A stretch of 64,000 bases of DNA, from the NCBI RefSeq assembly GCF_900452415.1, contig NZ_UGNX01000001.1:1054001-1118000 (forward strand), in the 5' to 3' direction. Position numbers and translations under genes: made by a program. The notes under the pieces were generated by a model, which worked only from the letters and a program-made list of their open reading frames with translations, searched no databases and was not told where the DNA came from. Positions 39,918 through 48,665 of this stretch are shown here, in pieces (position 1 is the stretch's first letter; each line of letters starts with the position of its first letter). The stretch is from Legionella cincinnatiensis (GTDB lineage: Bacteria > Pseudomonadota > Gammaproteobacteria > Legionellales > Legionellaceae).

Positions 39918-41447
39918 TTAGATGGAGTTTCGTATGTTGTTATTATTTTCCTGAAGAGGCTCGGTCTCTGGATTATGCGGCATATTATTTCTATGGTGGA
40001 AGAAGAAACTGGGTGAGGGTCCGACTTTATTTACAATAGAGGGGGCTGATACAGTCGTAATAGACATTGTTTGAATGTCGACGTTCTTTTGAGGTTTGTC
40101 TGCTTTTGTATCTCGCTGCTTCAATTTATTTGTAGTCAACAAATAGTTTGAAGATTCACTTACATCTGTATTTTTGGCTCTTGGCGTTTCTATTGTCGAA
40201 GACGCATTTGATTTAGTGATCCTTAATCCTAAAGACCCACTAATTAATGCTAGGCCTCCTCCTATTGTCCCAGCAACCGCAACTAGTCCTAAGACGCCAA
40301 CTCCCAAAGGGGCAAATACTCCTGTGGCAACTAGCGTTATACCGATACCTGCTCCAATCGTTAAACCTGCTGTTGCCAATAAAGCTACAATCAGTAATTC
40401 TTGTTGGGAGGCGGATTTGGAGTTTGCTCTCGTTTTCTCCTGGATAATTTCTACAGAGTTCTCTGCGCGAGATTTATTTTTAAGTTCCATCGCTGTAGTG
40501 TGTACCATTTGGGGAGTAGGGGGAGCTTGAAAACTTTTTAAAAAGGAAAATTCGAATGTTTGCTCCTTTCTACCTGCTTTTAAGATACTCAGTACCGTAC
40601 TAGCGCCAGTATGTGTATGCGAATCAGCATCAGAGTTGACTATTTTTCGCATTTGCTCAAACATACAAGCTGCATTAAGTTCCTTTTTCTCTGATCCTAT
40701 AGAAAGTTCTATTTGATCATCATAGGGTCTACCATAGAATAAATATTCATCCTCATTAAAGGTTTCAGGATTTGGAAGTGGATTGTTTTGATTACGTAAC
40801 TTTAGTAATTGGTCAGTTAGCTTATGGCGAATATGCTCTACCTTCTCACTTAATTCATTGAATGGCTCTACTGATATTTTTTGTTCTTGAGGTAATTGTA
40901 GATTTAATCGTTCAACAAGGTCCAAAATAATTTTATAGTTAGGATGTTTGGGATCAAGATTAGTTTGTTGTTTTAGTAATTTTGTTTTCTTTATTATTAT
41001 TGTGGTTGCATTTAATAAATCTTCACAATCAGCTAGAGCTTTTTGATTCTGAATGTAGCGGCCTTCAATCGTATTAGGATCCAGAGCACGTCCTTTTTCT
41101 GTTAAGGTACAGGTAGTAAATAAGGGATCAGGATGAATGTTGCCTGCATACAGAGCATCTGCTTTATAAGTAGGGTTAAGATGGAAAGGCTCTATAACAT
41201 TAAGTTCATCAGGTATGAAACTAAAGCGAACTACATATATTTTTTGTTTTGTACCACTCTTATTTTTTTCAGTCTCTATGTGATAGGGAATTTGGGGCAT
41301 TTGATCACAATATTGTGCTATAAGAATATCATCTTCCGGGGTAACTGGTAATCTTAACTCAATAGATGCGTGTCCCACATCTTCATTAAGATATTTCGTT
41401 TGGCTATTTGTTCCCCATGTTTGGATTATGGCAATACCTTTATTCAT
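39918..41447 (-). CDS. Candidate effector with GHASIE motif and hydrophobic hairpin
   Basis: A 509-residue protein without signal peptide; not identified by name. The N-terminus MNKGIAIIQTWGTNSQTKYL is followed by GHASIE (25-30). I recall W-G-x(n)-G-H-A-S at the start of several Legionella proteins, where the histidine belongs to a permuted papain-like (NlpC/P60-LRAT) fold. A possible partner cysteine is C261 in LNAACMFEQMRKIV, preceded by Asn as in N-C type family members. Residues 130-225 look helical. Two hydrophobic segments (about 351-377 and 380-409) form a possible membrane hairpin, followed by a polar Thr/Ser/Asn-rich C-terminal tail. This architecture resembles membrane-inserting Dot/Icm substrates. 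Enzyme activity and secretion are both inferred. Confidence 0.6.
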   Translation of the reverse strand: MNKGIAIIQTWGTNSQTKYLNEDVGHASIELRLPVTPEDDILIAQYCDQMPQIPYHIETEKNKSGTKQKIYVVRFSFIPDELNVIEPFHLNPTYKADALYAGNIHPDPLFTTCTLTEKGRALDPNTIEGRYIQNQKALADCEDLLNATTIIIKKTKLLKQQTNLDPKHPNYKIILDLVERLNLQLPQEQKISVEPFNELSEKVEHIRHKLTDQLLKLRNQNNPLPNPETFNEDEYLFYGRPYDDQIELSIGSEKKELNAACMFEQMRKIVNSDADSHTHTGASTVLSILKAGRKEQTFEFSFLKSFQAPPTPQMVHTTAMELKNKSRAENSVEIIQEKTRANSKSASQQELLIVALLATAGLTIGAGIGITLVATGVFAPLGVGVLGLVAVAGTIGGGLALISGSLGLRITKSNASSTIETPRAKNTDVSESSNYLLTTNKLKQRDTKADKPQKNVDIQTMSITTVSAPSIVNKVGPSPSFFFHHRNNMPHNPETEPLQENNNNIRNSI

Positions 41448-41654
41448 GATTATTTACTCTAACAGTTATTTTCCTCCATATATTAATCATCTTGATTAAA
41501 TAATATCCAATCAAATATTTTGAATTCTCATATAAGATTATTAAATAATTGATTGCATTTAATGGGTTATTTGGTTATGGAGAACTTATTAGGTTTGAAT
41601 AAGAGCCAAATTTCTATGGCTACAGTATGTTCATATAATTCAGATTGTACTAAA

Positions 41655-42503
41655 TCAGCATTCCCAAATAACAGGAAATAAAGCGTGATTCATAGGGGCA
41701 CCTTTGGGGAGTTGGTTGATTAATCCTGGAAAATGAGGTGAAGTGATCCATTTACGGGGGGCATGAGTGATGTCATCGCCTAAAAAACGCACGGAAAAAA
41801 CTCTACGTCGTTGTGTTCCGGGAACGCCTTGTGCTGCATGAAGTGTTAACATATGGAAGCATATCACATCGCCCGGAGTTATTTCCCAACCAATAATAGG
41901 GTAGGCCTCTCGATTTGCTTCGATATCAGGAAGTTCTGTTAAACTTCCTTCCGGGAACCATTTTGCTTGGTTATCCATAAAAGAACGTGGCATAAGCCAT
42001 GGTCCTAAATGAGAGCCAGCAACAAATTCTAAGCTGGAAATACGAGATACGGGATCCACTGGTATCCATAAGCTGCAATTTTGAAACCCTGCAATATTAT
42101 AGTAGGGTTGATCTTGGTGCCATGGTGTATGCTGTTGTGTTCCTGGTTCTTTAACAAGAAGATGGTCATGGTAAAGCCGTGTTTTTTTACTCTCCATAAG
42201 TGTTCCTGCAATAACACTGGCAGGTGATCCAAAAATAAATTGTTGATAATGCGGATTGGTTTGCCATGTGCAAAAGTCTTCTATAAACCGCCCCGGATCC
42301 TCACTTTTACTTGCAATTTTGGAGCGATGACTAGGTGATTTCAGATTGAGCTCAATGCCTTCCCGAAGTAATGTAATTTCTTCAGGGCTTAGAATTTGAC
42401 GAAGGCAAACTGCTCCATCCTTTTTATATGCATCAATATGTGTTTGCGTCACTGATTCTTTAACACGTTGCAGGACCTCTTGAGCAATAAAATGAGAGTT
42501 CAT
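41655..42503 (-). CDS. Phytanoyl-CoA dioxygenase (PhyH) family oxygenase
   Basis: A 282-residue Fe(II)/2-oxoglutarate-dependent oxygenase. The iron ligands are seen as H-x-D in HTPWHQDQPYYN and a distal His in MLTLHAAQGVPG. The following RRRVFSVRFLGDD supplies the arginine that holds 2-oxoglutarate. SLEFVAGSHLGPW is the typical PhyH segment. Family members hydroxylate acyl-CoAs, ectoine, halogenated compounds and others, so the substrate cannot be told from sequence. The gene is divergent from an MHS transporter gene 236 bases away. No obvious ribosome site is visible before the ATG. Confidence 0.88.
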   Translation of the reverse strand: MNSHFIAQEVLQRVKESVTQTHIDAYKKDGAVCLRQILSPEEITLLREGIELNLKSPSHRSKIASKSEDPGRFIEDFCTWQTNPHYQQFIFGSPASVIAGTLMESKKTRLYHDHLLVKEPGTQQHTPWHQDQPYYNIAGFQNCSLWIPVDPVSRISSLEFVAGSHLGPWLMPRSFMDNQAKWFPEGSLTELPDIEANREAYPIIGWEITPGDVICFHMLTLHAAQGVPGTQRRRVFSVRFLGDDITHAPRKWITSPHFPGLINQLPKGAPMNHALFPVIWEC

Positions 42504-42739
42504 GGTCTAGGACAAAAAGGTAAAGGGTTATGATGATGTTACTAAAATTTAATAAAAGGAGCTACGCATCTTGGAGCTATTAACTTATATTTTTAGTTAA
42601 GTTTTTCACTGATATCTTAAACATGTCTCCACAATCGCAGAGATTCAATACCACGCTTATTGTAAAGTTACTAAAAAATTCATGAGTGTCATTAAAAGTT
42701 ATGCTATTTTAGCTCTTTCTCATAAAACAAGGACTTAGA

Positions 42740-44017
42740 GTGTTAAAGTTAAAACCTAGTGAGCGAAAAATTATTTTTCTTGCCTCTTTAGGTGGTGCAT
42801 TGGAGTTTTATGATTTTGTCATTTACGTTATTTTTGCGCCTATAATGAGTCAAATTTTTTTTCCAGAAACAGATAAGCTCGCTTCATTAATGAGTGTCTA
42901 TGCTGTTTTTGCGATTGGGTACTTGATTCGTCCTTTAGGTGGGGTTGTTTTTAGTCATTTTGGCGATAAATATGGACGTAAAAAAACATTTATTGTTTCA
43001 GTTATTTTAATGGCTGTTCCCACCTTACTTATTGGATTTTTACCGACATATCAACATGTCGGTATTTTTTCCAGCATCATGCTGATTTTTTTACGCTTAT
43101 TACAAGGATTATCCATCGGGGGAGAAATTCCAGGAGCCTTAACATTTACCTGTGAGCATGTGGATCCGCGTTCAAGAGCATTGGCTTGCGGTGTTATCTT
43201 TTCTTTCCTCAATTTTGGTATCTTTCTTGGGGCTGTGATCAGTTTAATTTTAACCAAACAACTTTCAAATGAGCAATTATTGAGCTTTGGTTGGCGTATT
43301 CCCTTTATTTTTGGTGGATGTCTTGGGGTGTTTAGTTTTTATATACGTAAGCAATTAGCAGAAAGTCCATTATTTATCGCATTTCAACATACTGCGGAAC
43401 ATAAACGAATTCCTTTTACGGAGGCAATCAGTGGGTATTGGCGAAAAATTTTGCAAGGTATTGGCTTAACATGTTTGGGTTCTGTCATGATTAATCTTGT
43501 ATTTTTATATATGCCTACCTACCTTTCTTCGATTCTTGCTTATCCTATCCAAGAAGCAACTTTATTAAACACACTTAATTTAGCTTTTTATTCCTTGTTG
43601 TTGATTTTTCTTTGTTGGTGTGGTGATCGATATGGACGCAAACTTATTCTTTTGATCGGTACTATTGGTTTTATCTTATTGAGTTATTTTTTATTTGCAA
43701 CTTTGTCTCTGCAAACGACATCATCACTGATTATTGCTTTATCTATTTTAGGATTTTTAAGCAGTTTTATTATGGTGTATCCCAGTTTATTAGTGGAGTT
43801 ATTTCCTGTTTCCATTCGCTATACTGGGATAGCTATTTCTTATAATCTCGCTTTTGCTTTTTTCGGCGGCTTAACTCCTTTTATTGTTACTCACCTTATT
43901 GAAACATATAACAATAATCTTGCCCCAAGCTTTTATCTTATTTTAAGTGCATTATTTTGTTTGATAGCCGTATTAACCATTAAAAAGCTCTATACAGAAT
44001 CGGAGGTTCAATCATGA
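42740..44017 (+). CDS. MFS transporter of the metabolite:H+ symporter (MHS) type
   Basis: A 425-residue carrier with 12 hydrophobic segments. The pattern LASLGGALEFYDFVIYVIFAPIMS, RPLGGVVFSHFGDKYGRKK and LLQGLSIGGEIPGA is typical of the MHS group (ProP, ShiA, KgtP-like), which imports organic acids, betaines or similar solutes with protons. The GTG start has AAGGA 8 bases upstream. Its stop overlaps the start of a nucleoside hydrolase gene (ATGA), so the two form an operon. Co-expression suggests it takes up something released by that hydrolase, which would be an unusual MHS substrate; this is inference. Confidence 0.88.
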   Translation: MLKLKPSERKIIFLASLGGALEFYDFVIYVIFAPIMSQIFFPETDKLASLMSVYAVFAIGYLIRPLGGVVFSHFGDKYGRKKTFIVSVILMAVPTLLIGFLPTYQHVGIFSSIMLIFLRLLQGLSIGGEIPGALTFTCEHVDPRSRALACGVIFSFLNFGIFLGAVISLILTKQLSNEQLLSFGWRIPFIFGGCLGVFSFYIRKQLAESPLFIAFQHTAEHKRIPFTEAISGYWRKILQGIGLTCLGSVMINLVFLYMPTYLSSILAYPIQEATLLNTLNLAFYSLLLIFLCWCGDRYGRKLILLIGTIGFILLSYFLFATLSLQTTSSLIIALSILGFLSSFIMVYPSLLVELFPVSIRYTGIAISYNLAFAFFGGLTPFIVTHLIETYNNNLAPSFYLILSALFCLIAVLTIKKLYTESEVQS

Positions 44018-45021
44018 GGTTTGTTGTGAAATCATTTCTAATTATTTGTTTTTCATTGTTATTTTCTATGGTACATGCAACCCGCTCTTTTATTATTGAT
44101 ACTGATGTAGGAACTGATGATGAGTTAGCAATGCTTTATTTATTGGCACAAAAGGATATTGACATTAAAGCCATTACTGTAGTTGGTACAGGAGAATCTC
44201 ACTGCCCCGCTGGATTAAAAAATGTCGCTGGATTATTAGCGTTAATGCATCAAGAAAAGATTCCTTTGGCCTGTGGACGAGTTACCCCATTAGCTGGGCA
44301 GCATCATTTTCCCGATTGGTTACGTAAACAAGCAGATAATTTAGCAGGTGCTGCTGATTTATTGCCTAAAGTTGACGTAAAAACATCGCAAACTGCAGTG
44401 CAATTATTGGAATCCACTTTACGCAATGCCAATGAACCTGTTGAGATTTTAGCAATTGGTCCATTAACGAATCTTGGTGCTCTTGTAGATAAAGCCCCAG
44501 AGTTAAAAAATAAAATTAAAATGATTTATATTATGGGTGGGGCGGTTGAAAGTACCGGAAATTTGATTGAGGTTGATAACACTATTAAAAATACTACTGC
44601 AGAGTGGAATATTTACGTGGATCCCAAAGCTGCAGATAATGTATTTCGTTCTGGAATACCTATTACCATGGTAGGATTAGATGTGACCAATCAAGTTCCT
44701 GTAACCCAAGCTTTTTACCAAAAGTTAAAGCAAAATCAAAATAGTTTGGCTAATCAATTTTTTTATGAGCTTTTTCATCGCAATGAAGCGGAAATAATCG
44801 ATCATAAATGGTATTTTTGGGATGTTCTCTCTGCGGTTGTTGCTTATGATGATTCAATCGTCCAAGCAAGCAATAAAAAATTACGTGTATTATTAAGCCC
44901 GGAAGAGCAATCGGGTACTACAGTCGTGGATAAAAAAGGCAATAATATTCGTGTGTGTACTACTGTAGATAAAGAACGATTAGAAAATATTTTAATGAAT
45001 ACATTAAAGGCCACTTCTTGA
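44014..45021 (+). CDS. Exported inosine-uridine-preferring nucleoside hydrolase
   Basis: A 335-residue enzyme that splits ribonucleosides into base and ribose. It has an N-terminal signal peptide (FLIICFSLLFSMVHATRS), so it should act in the periplasm or outside the cell. The calcium-binding motif is DTDVGTDDELAML, the family D-T-D-x-G-x-D-D. LAIGPLTNLGALV and IYIMGGAVESTGN follow, then AEWNIYVDPKAA and WDVLSAVVAYD with the ligand aspartate. Its start overlaps the stop of the MHS transporter (ATGA). Exported nucleoside hydrolases are less common than cytoplasmic ones; a scavenging role for nucleosides from a host cell is plausible. No deo or nucleoside transporter gene is adjacent. Confidence 0.9.
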   Translation: MRFVVKSFLIICFSLLFSMVHATRSFIIDTDVGTDDELAMLYLLAQKDIDIKAITVVGTGESHCPAGLKNVAGLLALMHQEKIPLACGRVTPLAGQHHFPDWLRKQADNLAGAADLLPKVDVKTSQTAVQLLESTLRNANEPVEILAIGPLTNLGALVDKAPELKNKIKMIYIMGGAVESTGNLIEVDNTIKNTTAEWNIYVDPKAADNVFRSGIPITMVGLDVTNQVPVTQAFYQKLKQNQNSLANQFFYELFHRNEAEIIDHKWYFWDVLSAVVAYDDSIVQASNKKLRVLLSPEEQSGTTVVDKKGNNIRVCTTVDKERLENILMNTLKATS

Positions 45022-45074
45022 TTAATGAATAGAGCTTGGTTTTTTTAGTAACCTAAAAATAATCTTTTTGAGAC

Positions 45075-45102
45075 CTTGAATTTTAATAAATTGTCTCTAT
45101 TT
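45075..45102 (+). promoter_or_regulatory. Sigma-32-like promoter for the Hsp20 gene
   Basis: CTTGAAT, 13 bases, then CTCTATTT. The -35 has the full CTTGAA and the -10 differs from CCCCATNT at two positions. The spacing equals that of the hslVU promoter at 26578. It ends 37 bases before the start codon. Confidence 0.6.
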
Positions 45103-45139
45103 TCTTATATATCGCAACCACTAAAAGGAGAATGTGAAT

Positions 45140-45580
45140 ATGAGTACCATCAGACGTGAGTATTTTCCTGTATATAATGAAATTGGCTCTTTATTAGACA
45201 ATTTTTTTAAAGGGCAACAATTAGATGCTTCTTTTGTCGACACGAGTTCATGGGCCCCTCCAGTAGATATAAAAGAGGAAAAAGATCGCTTTTTAGTCCT
45301 TGCTGATATTCCTGGAGTAAATAAAGAAGACATACAGATATCTTTAGAACATAATGTATTAACGCTTCGTGGTGAACGCCACTTCGAAAAAACAGAAAAG
45401 AAAGAGGGATATACTCGTGTGGAGCGTGCGCAAGGCCAGTTTTATCGTCGTTTTAGTTTGCCTCAAACAGCGGACGATGCAAAAATAAGCGCTAAATACA
45501 AACAGGGAGTACTTGAAATATCGATTCCTAAAAAACAAACGGCAGTTCAGAAGAAAATAGATATCACCGTAGAAGAGTAA
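45140..45580 (+). CDS. Hsp20/alpha-crystallin small heat-shock protein
   Basis: A 146-residue holdase chaperone that binds unfolding proteins. The alpha-crystallin domain spans about residues 38-135 (PPVDIKEEKDRFLVLADIPG, ISLEHNVLTLRGERHFEKTE, GQFYRRFSLPQTAD, KYKQGVLEISIPKKQ). The conserved G-V-L is present, and I-P-K gives a short C-terminal I-x-I/V-like tail. The ATG at 45140 is preferred because AAGGAG lies 9 bases upstream; a GTG two codons earlier would be too close. A sigma-32-like promoter lies just upstream. Confidence 0.93.
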   Translation: MSTIRREYFPVYNEIGSLLDNFFKGQQLDASFVDTSSWAPPVDIKEEKDRFLVLADIPGVNKEDIQISLEHNVLTLRGERHFEKTEKKEGYTRVERAQGQFYRRFSLPQTADDAKISAKYKQGVLEISIPKKQTAVQKKIDITVEE

Positions 45581-45606
45581 TAAAAATTTATTGGGATAAC
45601 AGGAGT

Positions 45607-45774
45607 TTGGTTATCCTCAATGAATTACTTGGTAGCCGTTTTGGAGCCTGTGTTTGTATTTATGAAGGAGCGCAATGGTTATCAATATTGATAGGATTAT
45701 TGCTATTTAGTGCGACGGCTCTCGCCATCTCCACTTTATCCCAGATTATTATTCCCTTATTTTTATTGAAATAA
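45607..45774 (+). pseudogene. Possible remnant of a DMT/EamA-type transporter
   Basis: A 55-codon frame ending with TAA. It begins TTGGTTATCC with AGGAG just upstream, but more likely is the last part of a lost gene. The translation includes LNELLGSRFGACVCIYEGAQ followed by a hydrophobic helix WLSILIGLLLFSATALAIST. An E/G pair followed by a final helix resembles the end of drug/metabolite transporters. No upstream part of such a gene is present. The assignment is tentative; it could also be a genuine small membrane protein. Confidence 0.35.
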
Positions 45775-45788
45775 GGGATTTAATTTTT
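45754..45788 (+). terminator. Intrinsic terminator downstream of hsp20
   Basis: CCCTTATTT pairs perfectly with AAATAAGGG around TTATTG and is followed by ATTTAATTTTT. The stop codon of the small frame at 45607-45774 lies inside the 3-prime arm. Confidence 0.75.
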
Positions 45789-45789
45789 G

Positions 45790-46009
45790 CTATTATGCTA
45801 TTAATAGTATTCCTGCATAAAAGGCATAGAAATGCATTTTAGGTCGTTAAACAAACGTTATCGCCTAAAACACGCAGAATTTATATGGGATCCAGTTCTA
45901 AATAAAAAAAGTTCGATATAAAAAATCATTTTATTTTATATATTGAGCTCACGTTCATTAATGTCCCTTTTTATTAGGTGTCTATAATTAAATAAGGACA
46001 TGCAATATT
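45790..46009. other. Intergenic sequence before the htpX-proximal element
   Basis: About 220 bp with no recognisable gene. TTTTAGG and CCTAAAA (near 45838 and 45872) can pair around a 30-base loop. The rest is plain AT-rich sequence. The whole hsp20-htpX gap is 531 bp and also contains a small decayed frame, a terminator and a miniature repeat element. Confidence 0.4.
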
Positions 46010-46010
46010 T

Positions 46011-46085
46011 AACGTCAGTTATGGATAAAGATATAATTATAACGAGTTTCTCTCACGACCCGATCTCTTATCCATAATTGACGTT
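46011..46085. mobile_element. Miniature 75-bp palindromic element upstream of htpX
   Basis: The ends AACGTCAGTTATGGATAAAGA and the reverse of TCTCTTATCCATAATTGACGTT are inverted repeats and match the ends of the units at 28712-29330 almost exactly. The whole hairpin core is missing, leaving ACGAGTTTCTCTCACGACCCG. Flanks are ATTT on both sides. It is an internally deleted member of the family lying 26 bases before htpX. Confidence 0.8.
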
Positions 46086-46111
46086 ATTTAAGAATAGATG
46101 AGGAGAGAGCC

Positions 46112-47002
46112 ATGTTTAAACGAATAGCTTTATTTATTGTTACTAATTTGGCCATTATCGTAGTTATTTCTTTTATCCTCAGTTTATTTAATGTTCAGCC
46201 ATATCTGACCCAATATGGTTTAAATTATCAATCTTTATTTATTTATGCTTTAATTATTGGTTTTACAGGTTCATTTATTTCTCTGTTTATTTCTAAATGG
46301 ATGGCAATACACGCTTTTAATATTCAATTAATTGAAAAGCCAACTACTGACATAGAATCTTGGTTGTTTAGTGAGATAGGACATTTAGCACGACAAAGAA
46401 ATATTGGGATGCCAAATGTTGGAATTTATGAAAGTCCAGAACCCAATGCGTTTGCCACAGGGTGGAATAAGAACAATGCTCTTGTTGCCGTTTCAACGGG
46501 ATTACTCCAATCTATGAATAAAGAAGAAATACAAGGTGTTTTAGGCCATGAAATTTCTCATGTTGCTAATGGTGACATGGTAACCCTCACTTTAATTCAG
46601 GGGATTGTGAATACCTTTGTCATCTTTTTTGCCCGTATTGCAGCTTTTTTTGTAACTCAATTTTTTAGAAGAGATAATGAAGAAAGTGTTGGCGGCGGTT
46701 TTGTTTATTATGGAGTTGCTCTTATATTTGAATTAATTTTTGGAATTCTTGCCTCAATGATCGTAATGTGGTTCTCTAGGTATCGCGAATATAGAGCAGA
46801 TAGAGGCTCAGCACAATTTGGTGGTAAAGAAAAAATGATAAAAGCTTTAGAGCGATTGCAACAATTTGTCGATAAAACACCCCGTGATGATCGCGCGCCA
46901 GCATTCAATGCAATGAAAATATCAAGTCAAAATGGCTGGTTAACTCTTTTTTCTAGCCATCCTCCCTTAGAAAAACGAATCGCAGCATTACAAAAATTAT
47001 AG
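46112..47002 (+). CDS. htpX: HtpX membrane-bound zinc protease
   Basis: An M48-family metalloprotease of 296 residues in the inner membrane that helps remove misfolded membrane proteins. Two N-terminal membrane segments are followed by the zinc motif HEISH (in VLGHEISHVANGD). Two further segments follow and then EYRADRGSAQ, which gives the third ligand. The C-terminal LFSSHPPLEKRIAALQKL is typical. GAGGAGAG lies 7 bases before the ATG. The promoter must lie within or upstream of the miniature repeat element at 46011-46085. Confidence 0.96.
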   Translation: MFKRIALFIVTNLAIIVVISFILSLFNVQPYLTQYGLNYQSLFIYALIIGFTGSFISLFISKWMAIHAFNIQLIEKPTTDIESWLFSEIGHLARQRNIGMPNVGIYESPEPNAFATGWNKNNALVAVSTGLLQSMNKEEIQGVLGHEISHVANGDMVTLTLIQGIVNTFVIFFARIAAFFVTQFFRRDNEESVGGGFVYYGVALIFELIFGILASMIVMWFSRYREYRADRGSAQFGGKEKMIKALERLQQFVDKTPRDDRAPAFNAMKISSQNGWLTLFSSHPPLEKRIAALQKL

Positions 47003-47114
47003 ATAATTTGTTATTAGTTATAACTATAAAGAGAAAAAATGATAAAAAACTTAGGGTTATGATCACTTGGGAAGGGGTATGAGAATAAATGATTTTATCA
47101 AACTCTAAGGGGGT

Positions 47115-47155
47115 TTTTGAAAAAACCGGGATTTCAGTTTCTGTTATCCCGGTTT
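47115..47155 (-). terminator. Intrinsic terminator of the HAD-like protein gene
   Basis: AAACCGGGAT (47123-47132) pairs perfectly with ATCCCGGTTT (47146-47155). Read on the minus strand the stem runs into TTTTTTCAAAAA. It lies 14 bases past the stop codon of the minus-strand gene and may also stop htpX transcripts. Confidence 0.85.
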
Positions 47156-47168
47156 ATAATACCAATGA

Positions 47169-48491
47169 TTAAGCAACTACAGGAACAGTTTGATTTACTA
47201 CTTTTTCCATATCATTCAGCTTCTTACCAGAATCAGTATTAAAGAATAGGAAGTGTTTTGTAAATGCTAAATTAATCAGGCCTGCAGCTACATAACCAAT
47301 ACCAAGTCCAATAATTGCGAGAGCTAGGTTGCCCAATATTTGTTTCCATCCTCGATGGGTTTCCAGTTCGGGACGTGCTTTTTCGATAGCTTGATGGCAA
47401 AGGATACTAAATTGTTTATCATTGATTCGGTTGTTGAAATATTGCACAGAACCTTTATAAAGCTGTTCGTGAAGCTTTTCAGCTGTTTCAGCTGCTTTGA
47501 TATGATTCGCAGCTCGAAGTTCAGCAGCTTTCTTTTCGATCACTTCCAACTGCTCATAAAAGCGTACCATTCGGGGCGTGAATTCAATATCAAAAAGTGA
47601 TAGCTCTTCTTCTGTTGCTTGGTGAAGAGGTTCAATGGGATTTTGTTGGTTGATGACTGGAGTTTCGATTCTTGGTTCAGGAAGTGGATTACTAATCACT
47701 GAAGGTTCTGATTGAGTGAATGCTTTTCGGTGAAGTAACTCGTCTGCTTTTACATGGTGTGCAACAAATATAGGAGCCGTGATACCATCATTATATGTAT
47801 CTTTTTGTTTGGTGACTTCCGCCATATCTTTAACGGTTTGTTGGTAATTAGCGTCTATGATGTTGCTTGGTTTTCCTTTAATGGGGTCCATTTTGGAAAC
47901 ATCGCCACCAGCATAATGATTGAGACGAAGTGTTACATTGGGAGGTATTAATGCAGGGTTTTTAGTGAAAAACTCATGCAAATCCTCAAGAATGTCTTTG
48001 GGAGAGCGTGCTCCGAAACCTCGGTCATCATAAAAATCAAAAATAATTTCTTCAGTTGGGTGGTCCAAAGCAACTTTATGCATCTGTGCATAAATAAGTG
48101 ATGCTTTTGTATCATCAAATATCCAGTCACTATGGTCGCCACTATAGGTATGATCAAAATGATGCATTGCACGATCATAAGAGGTGCCATTGGGTAGATT
48201 GCCGTAAATATCGGCCAAGAGAAATGGATCAAAGGTGCAGCCTAGATGATCAGTTACTTTTTTGATTGCAGGAAAGCAAGAGCCTTTGCCGGGACTATTC
48301 GCTATATCTATATTTAAAGACTGTCTGTTAGAGCCAATAAGGGCAATTGCTTTAGTAAAGTTTTGATTTTCTTCCTTAATGGTATCTAAAAAGATTTTAT
48401 TTGAGGCAATTACATCTTTATTATCAGAGTAAACATAATTGCGATGAAACAGACATCCATCAAAATCAAATGAGGTAACGCGAATTGCCAT
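47169..48491 (-). CDS. HAD-like candidate Dot/Icm effector with C-terminal membrane segment
   Basis: A 440-residue protein without signal peptide. The N-terminal half has the order of a HAD-superfamily phosphatase: motif I TSFDFDGCLFH (D9, D11), motif II ALIGSNRQS (S54 region), a possible motif III lysine K129, and motif IV EIIFDFYDDRG (D155, D156). Residues 300-385 are predicted helical and coiled (EQLEVIEKKAAELRAANHIK). A hydrophobic segment spans about 387-413 (LALAIIGLGIGYVAAGLINL), followed by a short polar tail. This layout resembles Legionella-specific effectors that sit on host membranes. AAGG lies about 9 bases before the ATG. Phosphatase activity and secretion are inferred, not shown. 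Confidence 0.65.
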   Translation of the reverse strand: MAIRVTSFDFDGCLFHRNYVYSDNKDVIASNKIFLDTIKEENQNFTKAIALIGSNRQSLNIDIANSPGKGSCFPAIKKVTDHLGCTFDPFLLADIYGNLPNGTSYDRAMHHFDHTYSGDHSDWIFDDTKASLIYAQMHKVALDHPTEEIIFDFYDDRGFGARSPKDILEDLHEFFTKNPALIPPNVTLRLNHYAGGDVSKMDPIKGKPSNIIDANYQQTVKDMAEVTKQKDTYNDGITAPIFVAHHVKADELLHRKAFTQSEPSVISNPLPEPRIETPVINQQNPIEPLHQATEEELSLFDIEFTPRMVRFYEQLEVIEKKAAELRAANHIKAAETAEKLHEQLYKGSVQYFNNRINDKQFSILCHQAIEKARPELETHRGWKQILGNLALAIIGLGIGYVAAGLINLAFTKHFLFFNTDSGKKLNDMEKVVNQTVPVVA

Positions 48492-48665
48492 ATTTAAGCC
48501 TTAGGTGAGTCAAAAATGGTATTTTAATGTACTAAAATTATAGAAACATTAAGAAGGCAGTCCATTTTGGAATGGGCTATGACTAAATGTCATGAGTTTA
48601 AAAATTATTTCTGCTATTCATTATAAAAACTGTTATAAATAAAAGAAACAATTTAGGAAACAATA

